From positions 1-12,688 of the forward strand of contig JAUVPO010000025.1 in assembly GCA_030598625.1 (NCBI GenBank): a stretch of DNA of 12,688 nt. Direction: 5' to 3'. Source of the DNA: Deferribacteres bacterium (GTDB taxonomy: Bacteria; Nitrospirota; Thermodesulfovibrionia; UBA6902). The notes under the pieces are model-generated. The model was not told the origin of the DNA, made no database searches, and saw only the letters and a program-made list of their open reading frames with translations. Within the stretch, counting starts at the first letter, position 1; each line of letters begins with the position of its first letter. A program made the position numbers and the translations under genes. Positions 6,197 to 12,688 of the stretch are shown here, in pieces.

Positions 6197-7234
6197 ATGA
6201 TTGTTGCGGGAAAAACACATAAATTGAAAATATTTGCCTTTTGTCTGGCTTCATTACTTTTATACGGGTCAGCAATCCATGCCGCGCACGATGCTGCGAA
6301 AAGCTTGCGCGGTCCTGCATTCTCTGATCCGACCAAACATATGCAGATGCCGGCCAGCTGGGAAGAACAGCCTGTCAAGTATGAATCCTCGGCGGGTGAT
6401 GTTTCCCTTGCAATAAACCTTGATCAGCAGATGTACCGCGTTTTGACACCAACCATAAAGGAATACGCAAAAAAACATGGCCTCAATATAGCAATTACTG
6501 ATTCAACCTGCGGCAACTCTGCCGGTATGCTGCGTCGCAAGATGATAGATATAGGCGGATTTTGCTGCGCGCCCGGAATGATTGACCGGTTTCCCGGTCT
6601 TCGTTTTCATACTACCGGCATCGCGCCTGTCGCGCTGTTCGTACACCCCGACAATCCAATTGACAACATTACGCTGGACCAGGCGAGAAGAATATTTATG
6701 GGTAAGATCAATTACTGGTCCGAGCTTAAAACGTCAGACGGCCGGCCCGGCCCGGAGGTTATGATTAAAACAGTCGGACGACTGCATTGCAAGACAAGAC
6801 CCGGTCACTGGCGTTTATTACTCGACAATGAGGACCTCTTCAGCTCGAGAATGTTCGAGGTTGGAAATATTTCCGACATGATTTTGCAGGTTGCCTCTAA
6901 TACGGACGCCATTGGCCATGAAACAGCATGGCTTGCTACAGAGTATTACAAAGACAGAGGCAGGGTAAAGACATTGAAGATAGACGGTTATGCACCGGAA
7001 GACCTGGATGCCTTGCTTTCCGGCAAATATCCTGTCTACAAGACCTTTAGCGTCACTACATGGGAAGGAAAAGAAACAAAAAATTCAGTCGCCGGGGAAT
7101 TAGTGAAATTTATAAAAAATCAAATTGAGACCCTTGATGCCGGATATGGCATTGTTCCAATATCCCGCCTCAAGAAATCGGGATGGAAATTTAAAGGGTC
7201 TGAGTTGATCGGGGAACCTGAATTAAATAATTAA
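6197..7234 (+). CDS. PstS-like periplasmic substrate-binding protein
   Basis: A 345-residue exported protein of the PstS-like periplasmic-binding fold. Residues 1-29 form a signal peptide: basic start, hydrophobic core at about 11-25, cleavage near AIHA-A. Cys16 lies too early in the core to be a lipobox. The binding fold starts near 66, with SAGDVSLAINLDQ. ITLDQARRIFMGKINYWSEL (158-177) is the typical PBP_like/PstS segment, and GYGIVPISRLK (316-326) closes the fold. The glycine loop that binds anion in PstS reads STCGNSAGM here, and Cys105, Cys123, Cys124 and Cys198 are unusual for the family. No pstCAB genes are in the window; instead the next gene starts immediately after this stop. I infer a ligand-sensing role for the protein; the ligand (phosphate, another oxyanion or a metal complex) is unknown. 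GAAGGA at 6178-6183 is 13 bases from the ATG, a long spacing. Confidence 0.82.
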   Translation: MIVAGKTHKLKIFAFCLASLLLYGSAIHAAHDAAKSLRGPAFSDPTKHMQMPASWEEQPVKYESSAGDVSLAINLDQQMYRVLTPTIKEYAKKHGLNIAITDSTCGNSAGMLRRKMIDIGGFCCAPGMIDRFPGLRFHTTGIAPVALFVHPDNPIDNITLDQARRIFMGKINYWSELKTSDGRPGPEVMIKTVGRLHCKTRPGHWRLLLDNEDLFSSRMFEVGNISDMILQVASNTDAIGHETAWLATEYYKDRGRVKTLKIDGYAPEDLDALLSGKYPVYKTFSVTTWEGKETKNSVAGELVKFIKNQIETLDAGYGIVPISRLKKSGWKFKGSELIGEPELNN

Positions 7235-9268
7235 ATGGATGTCAAGATATTACCACTAATTGCAAGCTTGCATAAGCGTGTTCCTTTAACCACAAAAATG
7301 GTGCTGATAGTCGTCATCATTGGTATCATTCTCTGGACAATTACGGACTTTTATCAATCCAATTACCATAAAAACATCCATGAGGTCGAACACAAGAATA
7401 TGATTAATCATGTGGCTGTAGAGCAGCGGATGCGTTTTGATAATTATGTAAAAAAATACTTTCAATCAGTCAAGCTGTTTGCCACGCAAAAAAAGTTTAG
7501 CGATTACCTTGAATTTCTTGAAAAGAAAAAGTGGACGGAAGACAAACATATTCAGGTAATATATCACTCACAGCCCCCTAAGTGGTTACCTTCCCGATCA
7601 ATATTACGCACGTTTATTCCAGCCCATTATTTCATTCTGTCTGATGGAAAGGGAAGGTTAAGAGAAGCTTATTCAAGGGAGCATGCTAAATTACCTCAAT
7701 TTTTCCTTAAACCTGACTCCGTATTGTATCAGTTAAGTCAACATCAGAGCTTTTTAACTTTATACGACAATACTCCCTATATTATTGCCTCAAAACGTAT
7801 TCCCGGTGAAAAGGGGCAATTAGCAGGTACATTAACGCTTGCCTGCCCTGTTGATGACAAATTTCTTATCCAGTCGCAAGGGGTCATTGGCAGCAGTTCA
7901 CTCGTTGCCTTAATAACAGGATTGGACCCTTTTATTATTGCAAGCAATAATAAAAAGATGCTTCCGAAAGGTGAAAAAATCAATGCACTGAGAGATCGTT
8001 TTCTCGTAGAAGAGGAGGGTTTTTTTGATTATGGCAATTCAGATTTACTTATCAGTCTTGCCACTTTTTTTCCGATAGCCGAGATAGTATCACAGAATAA
8101 ACACATTCTTTATAAGGAACGCGTTAATCGCACAATAACTATTTTTATATTTATCATGACCTTTGCAGTGATCGTTTACTGGATTACACGACATATACAG
8201 AAAATAACTCAACAGATTTCAACTTTTTCTCAAGAGACATTCGGGATAAAACCAGAGGAGGTTCAAAAGGGAGATCAGCTGCAAATTCTCCAAGAGCGGT
8301 TCAGGAATTTGACTGAAGAAGTTCTCGTGTCGCGTGAAACCTTAAAGAGACAGGCGAATGAACAAACCCGCCTGATTGTAAATAACGCATTTGATGCCAT
8401 AGTCACAACAGACGATGGCGGCATAATCAAGTCATGGAACCCACAGGCTGAAACGATTTTCGGCTGGACAAGTGAAGAAGCGGTCGGACATATAATAAAT
8501 GATACCATTGTCTCCGCGCAGGATCATGAAACATTCAAGAAAACTCTCGAATACTTCATGGAAACGGGAAAGTGGCCGGTATTTAACGAGCAGATTGTGA
8601 TAATGGCCTGCCATCGCGATGGACATGAATTTACCGCGGAATTCTCGGTCTCACCGGCGTGGTCGGGAGGCCATTATATTTTTATATTTATTATACGTGA
8701 TGTCACCGAGCGCAAACAGGTGGAGAAAAAGATCAAAGACCTTCTCTCCACCGTAACAAAGGCAAAAACCGAATGGGAAACAACTTTTGACAGCGTTACG
8801 GAGCTTATACTGATTATGGACAAAGAACTCAATATTATAAGGTGCAACAAGCCGTTTGCTGAATTCACCAAGAAATCAATCGATGAAATTATAGGCGGCA
8901 AGTGCAGCGATTTTTTAATCTGTGGCCGGGAATTGAATAATATTATACATAATGATCAGATAAAAAATAAGCCGGAAAGAACGGAATTTGAAACAGAAGA
9001 CGGTCGCTGGCTTTATGTAACACACCTCCCGGTTTTCGATGAAAAAGGCGAATTCCTTAACACAGTCATTACAGCTACGGACATTACAGAACTGAAAAGA
9101 ATAGAAGAATCGCTTACTGAATCCAGGGCGGAACTAAAGGAAAGAATAGATGAGCTTGAAAATTTTTACGAGATGGCTGTAAACAGGGAATTGAAGATGA
9201 TAGAACTGAAAAAAGAGATTGTAAGATTAAAGGATGAAACGCTGAAAAACAACCCTGTTGAAATTTAA
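7235..9268 (+). CDS. Membrane PAS-domain receptor without an output domain
   Basis: A 677-residue sensor. TM1 is at about 22-38. A periplasmic domain of roughly 255 residues follows (40-297), with double-Cache-like features (HYFILSDGKGRLREAYSRE; GQLAGTLTLACPVDDKFL). TM2 is at 299-318. A helical linker (319-372) leads to PAS1 at about 378-493 (NNAFDAIVTTDDGGIIKSWN, ending in FIIRDVTERK). PAS2 is at about 513-622 (FDSVTELILIMDKELNIIRC, ending in ITATDITELKRIE). The last 50 residues are a coiled coil (SRAELKERIDELENFYEMAV). This terminal helix normally leads into a HisKA/HATPase_c or other output domain, but the protein stops at NNPVEI and no kinase follows. The ATG abuts the TAA of the binding-protein gene and has no close Shine-Dalgarno sequence, so its translation is probably coupled. 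I infer that it reads the bound state of its neighbour and signals through a separate partner. Confidence 0.85.
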   Translation: MDVKILPLIASLHKRVPLTTKMVLIVVIIGIILWTITDFYQSNYHKNIHEVEHKNMINHVAVEQRMRFDNYVKKYFQSVKLFATQKKFSDYLEFLEKKKWTEDKHIQVIYHSQPPKWLPSRSILRTFIPAHYFILSDGKGRLREAYSREHAKLPQFFLKPDSVLYQLSQHQSFLTLYDNTPYIIASKRIPGEKGQLAGTLTLACPVDDKFLIQSQGVIGSSSLVALITGLDPFIIASNNKKMLPKGEKINALRDRFLVEEEGFFDYGNSDLLISLATFFPIAEIVSQNKHILYKERVNRTITIFIFIMTFAVIVYWITRHIQKITQQISTFSQETFGIKPEEVQKGDQLQILQERFRNLTEEVLVSRETLKRQANEQTRLIVNNAFDAIVTTDDGGIIKSWNPQAETIFGWTSEEAVGHIINDTIVSAQDHETFKKTLEYFMETGKWPVFNEQIVIMACHRDGHEFTAEFSVSPAWSGGHYIFIFIIRDVTERKQVEKKIKDLLSTVTKAKTEWETTFDSVTELILIMDKELNIIRCNKPFAEFTKKSIDEIIGGKCSDFLICGRELNNIIHNDQIKNKPERTEFETEDGRWLYVTHLPVFDEKGEFLNTVITATDITELKRIEESLTESRAELKERIDELENFYEMAVNRELKMIELKKEIVRLKDETLKNNPVEI

Positions 9269-9291
9269 TAGACTGCCGCTTTTTTTTCGCA

Positions 9292-9321
9292 TTGACACCT
9301 CCTGCGTCAAGAGATTAATAT
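9292..9321 (+). promoter_or_regulatory. Promoter of the nitroreductase gene
   Basis: A consensus -35, TTGACA (9292-9297), and TAATAT (9316-9321, four of six) are 18 bases apart, with transcription expected to start near 9328. The -35 is one arm of an inverted repeat, TTGAC (9292-9296) and GTCAA (9306-9310), so a repressor could sit on it. Confidence 0.5.
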
Positions 9322-9379
9322 TTCATTTAAGAACTCTCTCGGATTTATTGAAAAATGACAGTGATAAGGAGAGCCATAA

Positions 9380-9949
9380 ATGAACGAGATATTAAGTGCA
9401 ATTAGAGCAAGACGGTCCGTCAGGGCATATGAGTCGAAAAAGGTGCCCAAAGAAAACATTAATTCCATAATAGAGGCCGGCAATAATGCGCCTTCAGGCA
9501 TGAACAGCCAGCCGTGGCGTTTTGTCGTGGTTGAGGATAACGCGCTTCACAAAAAAATGATTGAGGCGGCAACACCGAATGCGAAGACGCTGCTTACCCC
9601 TCTCAAGACTTCAAATCCTGAACGCTATGAGCAGATAATGAAACGGTATGAAGAACTGCAAGACCCGATTTATTATTCAGCCCCTGCAATAATTTTTGTA
9701 ATCGGGCGAGGACCTTATGCCGATTTATCCTGTCCTCTTGCGTGTGAAAACATGATGCTTGCCGCTTATTCACTGGGACTTGGAAGCTGTTGGGTCCAGT
9801 TCGGTTCATTGATTAAAGACAATGAGGAAATCAGGGAAGCGTTAGAATTGAAAGAGGATGAAAAAATCTTCGGCCCTATCATAGTCGGATATCCACAGGG
9901 CGTTACCGAGCCACCGGAGAAAAAGCCGCCCGCGATTAAATGGATTTAA
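9380..9949 (+). CDS. FMN-dependent nitroreductase-family protein
   Basis: A 189-residue flavoprotein of the nitroreductase superfamily, which uses NAD(P)H to reduce nitro groups, quinones, flavins or other acceptors. RARRSVRAY (9-17) and APSGMNSQPWRFVVV (37-51) are the FMN-phosphate and ring-binding segments. ACENMMLAAYSLGLGSCWVQF is the conserved dimer/FMN helix, and EKIFGPIIVGYPQG closes the fold before the short KPPAIKWI tail. AAGGAG lies 8 bases before the ATG. It follows the receptor gene by 111 bp but has its own promoter-like sequence, so it need not belong to that pair. It ends 4 bp before the converging M28 gene. The substrate cannot be told from sequence. Confidence 0.9.
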   Translation: MNEILSAIRARRSVRAYESKKVPKENINSIIEAGNNAPSGMNSQPWRFVVVEDNALHKKMIEAATPNAKTLLTPLKTSNPERYEQIMKRYEELQDPIYYSAPAIIFVIGRGPYADLSCPLACENMMLAAYSLGLGSCWVQFGSLIKDNEEIREALELKEDEKIFGPIIVGYPQGVTEPPEKKPPAIKWI

Positions 9950-9953
9950 TTGC

Positions 9954-10991
9954 TCACTTAATCGTCAGTTCTTCAATCGCCGATTTCAGCCCGATCACCA
10001 CGTCCGCCATCCGCTTATAGTCAAGGATTTCCGGCACGTCCCCCGCACCGTGATACTGGGGGTTTCTGTAAAAGGCGGTATCCGTCACCATCAGGGCATT
10101 ATAGCCGAATTTCCAGAACGACCTGTGATCTGAGAAATCCACTCCCGGAACAATAGAGAGAGTTGAGAGAGATTCAACGGGCAAATCCGTGCCTTTCTTA
10201 AAACCGCCTTTAACACGATTTAATAAGCCCCTTGATTTAATGTTACTCACAAACATGATAAAATCGCCCTTGTCCGGATAAAGCCATCTCATGAAGGGCA
10301 GAGGAAAGAACTGGCTGCCTGGCTCGTCGGTAAAATACCCTATCATCTCAAGGCATATCATTCCTTCAACATCCCTGCCCGCATCACGCAGACTTCCGGC
10401 ATAAACATAGCTTCCCATAAATCTGCTTCTGAACAGAGGCGGCTCCTCAAGAGTAAAAGCGACAAACTGCACCGTCCTGTTCAGCGGCTTATCGGCAAGC
10501 AGTCTTGCCAGTTCAAGCAATCCTGCAACCGCGCTTGCATTGTCATCCGCACCTGGTGTGCCGGTGACAGTATCATAATGAGCGCCTACTATCAATATTT
10601 TTTCAGGCTCGGTCAACCCTTTTTTTTCCACAAATATATTTCTATAAGTTGTTCCCCTGTAGTCGTAAGGCTGATCAAGAACGGCATATCCGTAACTGCG
10701 CAGTTCCGATGAAATGTATTCAATGGTTTTATTCAGCGCGTCTGTTTGAAGATATCCCCTTGAGCCTATTTCACGCGCAAGGACTTTAACGGTTTTTTTG
10801 AGGTTGTTTTCAATATCCGGCTTCATGCCCGGGGTTCCCCGGATTTCATCAACATTAATTTCATTTATATCCGAAAATCTCCCCTTCTCCTTGTTGTTAA
10901 GGGGAGGGGATAATGGATTATCTTCACAACCAAACAAGAAAACTGCCAGTAAAATCCCTGCAAGGAAAGATACTGTTATCGCTAATTTCAT
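9954..10991 (-). CDS. Secreted M28-family zinc peptidase, probable lipoprotein
   Basis: A 345-residue protein from the ATG at 10991; an in-frame TTG two codons upstream is less likely. The N-terminus is a lipoprotein signal (hydrophobic core, then LFGC, Cys22), although Phe at -2 is atypical. A short linker (23-50) precedes the M28 aminopeptidase-like domain. Probable zinc ligands and catalytic residues are His138 and Asp140 in VGAHYDT, Asp149 in GADDNASA, Glu182/Glu183 in TLEEPP, Glu215 in CLEMIG and His314 in YHGAGD. M28 enzymes remove N-terminal residues from peptides; the glutaminyl cyclase branch shares the fold, so cyclase activity is a less likely alternative. The linker contains an in-frame palindromic repeat (10881-10909). 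TATACT on the minus strand (11018-11013) could be the -10. The gene is convergent with the nitroreductase gene. Confidence 0.88.
   Translation of the reverse strand: MKLAITVSFLAGILLAVFLFGCEDNPLSPPLNNKEKGRFSDINEINVDEIRGTPGMKPDIENNLKKTVKVLAREIGSRGYLQTDALNKTIEYISSELRSYGYAVLDQPYDYRGTTYRNIFVEKKGLTEPEKILIVGAHYDTVTGTPGADDNASAVAGLLELARLLADKPLNRTVQFVAFTLEEPPLFRSRFMGSYVYAGSLRDAGRDVEGMICLEMIGYFTDEPGSQFFPLPFMRWLYPDKGDFIMFVSNIKSRGLLNRVKGGFKKGTDLPVESLSTLSIVPGVDFSDHRSFWKFGYNALMVTDTAFYRNPQYHGAGDVPEILDYKRMADVVIGLKSAIEELTIK
10881..10909. repeat. Palindromic repeat inside the M28 lipoprotein linker
   Basis: The plus-strand arms CCCCTTCTCCTT (10881-10892) and AAGGGGAGGGG (10899-10909) flank GTTGTT and form an imperfect hairpin of about ten pairs, with one mismatch and one bulge. 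The G/C-run composition is unlike the surrounding sequence. On the coding strand it reads as LSPPLNNKEKGRF, placed just after the lipidated cysteine. Many bacterial genomes carry dispersed palindromes of the form C-run, AT loop, G-run, which give peptides of this kind when they land in frame in linkers. Insertion into a tolerant linker is my inference; only this one copy is in the window. Confidence 0.55.
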
Positions 10992-11019
10992 TTCCAACCA
11001 TCTTTTAAAAGAAGTATAG

Positions 11020-11042
11020 CACTATTGTTTTGGACAGTAGTG
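11020..11042. repeat. Inverted repeat in the divergent M28/rsmD control region
   Basis: CACTATTG (11020-11027) and CAGTAGTG (11035-11042) are 8-base arms with a single G-T pair around TTTTGGA. It sits between two divergent genes, next to a minus-strand TATACT (11018-11013) and a weak plus-strand pair, TTGGAC (11030-11035) and TATTCT (11052-11057). It could be an operator for either gene. A separate perfect 12-bp palindrome, TCTTTTAAAAGA, lies at 11001-11012. Confidence 0.35.
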
Positions 11043-11095
11043 AATTTGTGTTATTCTTTTAAATCTTTTTATAGTATGAAGGTCTTTTATCGGAC

Positions 11096-11659
11096 ATGAA
11101 AAATATTAAAAAACAGAAAGCCTTAAGACCCACCACGGGTAAGGTCAGGGAAGCGCTGTTCGACATATTGCGGGACAAAATTGAAAACGCGCGTTTTCTC
11201 GACCTCTACGCAGGGACAGGCGCTGTCGGGATTGATGCGCTGAAAGAAAGGGCTTCAGAGGTTTTTTTTGTTGAAGCGAGTAAAAGTTGCGCCGGGCATA
11301 TAAAAAAGTCCTCTGAAAAGTTTTGCTTTTCTGAAAAAGTGCGTATAATATCAAAAAAAGTCCTGTCCTTTATTGAATGGGCGGAGATCAACCGGTTAAC
11401 TTTTGATATAATATTTCTGGATCCACCGTATCATACAGATGAAATATTGCATGCCCTGTCCGCGATTGGACTATCAGATATTCTTGAATCCGGCGGAATT
11501 GTCGTTGCAGAGCATTTTACAAAGAGAATATTGCCTGAAAAATTCGGTAACTTGCAAAAAAATAAAGATTATCGTTATGGAGATACTGTACTCAGTTTTT
11601 ATGAGATATTAAACGGAATCCGCGGAGGAAACAAGAGCATTATATCGAAGGGGGAGTAA
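11096..11659 (+). CDS. rsmD: 16S rRNA m2G966 methyltransferase RsmD
   Basis: A SAM-dependent methyltransferase that modifies the N2 of G966 in 16S rRNA. The 187-residue product has LRPTTGKVREALFDIL (10-25), the family's N-terminal signature. SAM motif I is FLDLYAGTGAVGIDAL (34-49), and DPPY (109-112) is the amino-methyltransferase catalytic motif. Compared with typical RsmD it lacks the first 8-10 residues (the usual MRVI-G-GR start). An upstream ATG at 11076 in another frame encodes MKVFYRT and ends in a TGA overlapping this ATG, so either the N-terminus was lost by a frameshift or there is a short coupled upstream ORF. No strong ribosome-binding site is present; AAGGT ends 12 bases upstream. 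The C-terminal tail (NGIRGGNKSI onward) is non-conserved. coaD starts at the next base, and rsmD-coaD is a widely conserved pair. Confidence 0.9.
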   Translation: MKNIKKQKALRPTTGKVREALFDILRDKIENARFLDLYAGTGAVGIDALKERASEVFFVEASKSCAGHIKKSSEKFCFSEKVRIISKKVLSFIEWAEINRLTFDIIFLDPPYHTDEILHALSAIGLSDILESGGIVVAEHFTKRILPEKFGNLQKNKDYRYGDTVLSFYEILNGIRGGNKSIISKGE

Positions 11660-12142
11660 GTGAAAAGGATTGCAATATACCCGGGCACATTCGATCCCAT
11701 TACCAATGGTCATATAGATTTGATTAAAAGGACACTGAAAATATTTGATGAAGTAATAGTCGCTGTTGCGCCAAGCCCGAAAAAGCGGCCTTTATTTACA
11801 GATAAGGAAAGGGTTGCTCTAATCAAACAGTCCACAAAAAAATTAACGGGGACAAAGGCGGAGACCTTCAGCAGTCTTCTTGTTGATTACGCAAAGAAAA
11901 GGAAAAGCACGGCAATTATTAGAGGATTAAGGGCGGTATCAGACTTTGAATATGAACTGCAGATGGCCCTTATGAACAGGAATCTTGATGCGAATATCGA
12001 AACCGTATTTATGATGCCGAGTCAGGAATATACCTTTCTTTCATCTACTATGGTCAAAGAGATCGCATCGTTTGGAGGTTCTGTTAAAGGGCTGGTGCCG
12101 GGAGTTGTTGAAAAGACGCTCAGGGAAAAGTTTAAGAAATAA
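11660..12142 (+). CDS. coaD: Phosphopantetheine adenylyltransferase
   Basis: Transfers AMP from ATP to 4'-phosphopantetheine, the penultimate step of coenzyme A synthesis. The 160-residue length is typical. YPGTFDPITNGHIDLI (7-22) holds the nucleotidyltransferase T/HxGH motif (NGH). IIRGLRAVSDFEYELQMA (86-103) is the conserved substrate-binding segment, and SSTMVKEIA (128-136) is the ISSTxVR-type motif. The start is GTG, fixed by the family N-terminus MKRIAIYPGTFDP. It directly follows the rsmD TAA, and GGGGGAG ends 3 bases upstream, so translation is probably coupled to rsmD. Confidence 0.97.
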   Translation: MKRIAIYPGTFDPITNGHIDLIKRTLKIFDEVIVAVAPSPKKRPLFTDKERVALIKQSTKKLTGTKAETFSSLLVDYAKKRKSTAIIRGLRAVSDFEYELQMALMNRNLDANIETVFMMPSQEYTFLSSTMVKEIASFGGSVKGLVPGVVEKTLREKFKK

Positions 12143-12184
12143 TGAGTCCTTCCGGTTTTTCGCTTTGTAAATTTATTTATTTAT

Positions 12185-12688
12185 ATGGGCTATCTAAAAA
12201 TCATCACGGCAATTCTTATCTGGAGTTCACTCGGTATATTCATCAGGAAAATAGAGTTGCCGAATCAATGCATTATCTTTTATACATCCACTATTGCAGG
12301 CATAATTCAGTTCATACTGTTAATGTCAAGCGGACTGTTAAAAAAAGTTAAGCGTTCAGACGGCAATGCCCGGAACGCTCTTTTCCTTGTTCTCTCTCCG
12401 CTTTGCTTTATAGCAAACACAATGCTCTTTTACTTCGCCTTCAGGAACACTACAATCGCCAACGCCGTGCTTTCACATTACACAGCGCCGGTGTTTGTAG
12501 CCATACTGGCGCCGTTTCTGTTAAAAGAGAGGATTAACAAAACTACATGGCTCGCCATAATCCTCTCATCAGTCGGACTGTGGTTAATACTCGGCGGGAA
12601 ACTCTCTGATACGGAGGCGTTTCATGGAAACAGCGAGCGCCTCGGGATTATCGCAGGCGCTTTGTCGGGACTTGCATACGCTTTTTTA
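12185..12688 (+). CDS. EamA/DMT-family transporter, 5' part only
   Basis: The first 168 codons are open to the window edge; the C-terminal half is outside. The product begins MGYLKIITAILIWSSLGIFI and shows about five hydrophobic segments (3-20, 30-48, 64-84, 90-113, 122-138). These match the first EamA repeat (five helices): the IWSSLG start and the NTTIANAVLSHYTAPVFVAI and LLKERI stretches are typical. A sixth helix starts near 153. EamA proteins are drug/metabolite exporters of the inner membrane; the substrate is unknown. The frame is closed by a TGA at 12143-12145 and has no other start codon before 12185. No Shine-Dalgarno sequence is visible; ATTT repeats (12171-12182) precede the ATG. 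It follows coaD by 42 bp. Confidence 0.88.
   Translation, partial: MGYLKIITAILIWSSLGIFIRKIELPNQCIIFYTSTIAGIIQFILLMSSGLLKKVKRSDGNARNALFLVLSPLCFIANTMLFYFAFRNTTIANAVLSHYTAPVFVAILAPFLLKERINKTTWLAIILSSVGLWLILGGKLSDTEAFHGNSERLGIIAGALSGLAYAFL

Noticed and set aside
9280..9287. T8 tract after the receptor gene as an intrinsic terminator
   Set aside because: No GC-rich hairpin directly precedes it; the nearest dyad (CAAC/GTTG at 9250-9260) is inside the gene and too far away.
12142..12351. A 69-codon ORF after coaD
   Set aside because: It overlaps the EamA gene in another frame, its product looks like no protein, and the EamA frame gives clear membrane helices.

Overview
The window reads like an ordinary chromosomal segment of a moderate-GC, Gram-negative-type bacterium. 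Two genes carry export signals, one of them a lipobox, and a two-pass membrane receptor sits behind a periplasmic binding protein. The gene styles fit a Nitrospirota or deltaproteobacterial-type lineage: TopA with several zinc ribbons, and a PAS sensor ending in a characteristic coiled coil. No marker gene is present, so the lineage is a guess. I see no rRNA, tRNA, CRISPR array, transposase or phage gene.

Layout. (1) 35-964, plus strand: an RluD-type 23S rRNA pseudouridine synthase. (2) 965-1159: the gap between convergent genes, holding a nested long-stem element and a perfect 22-bp palindrome. (3) 1160-5921, minus strand, in transcription order: argG, dprA, topA, with gaps of 63 and 112 bp, plausibly one transcription unit. 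(4) 5922-6196: a divergent, AT-rich control region. On the argG side it holds a terminator-like hairpin that competes with a second hairpin, and a second well-spaced ribosome-binding site that opens an in-frame N-terminal extension of ArgG. (5) 6197-9268, plus strand: a PstS-like exported binding protein whose stop codon directly abuts the start of a two-pass, double-PAS receptor with no kinase or other output domain. (6) 9380-9949: an FMN nitroreductase-family protein with its own promoter. (7) 9954-10991, minus strand: a secreted M28-family peptidase, probably a lipoprotein, carrying an in-frame palindromic repeat in its linker. (8) 11096-12688, plus strand: rsmD, coaD and the start of an EamA-family transporter gene that runs off the window.

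How they work together. Most genes are housekeeping: rRNA modification, DNA supercoiling, DNA uptake and recombination, arginine synthesis, CoA synthesis. The accessory interest is the 6197-9268 pair. A solute-binding protein without its ABC transporter is translationally linked to a membrane receptor without a transmitter, which suggests a split sensory system whose kinase or other effector lies elsewhere. Other points worth checking are the argG leader, the palindromes after rluD, the repeat inside the M28 lipoprotein gene, and the apparently shortened N-terminus of RsmD.
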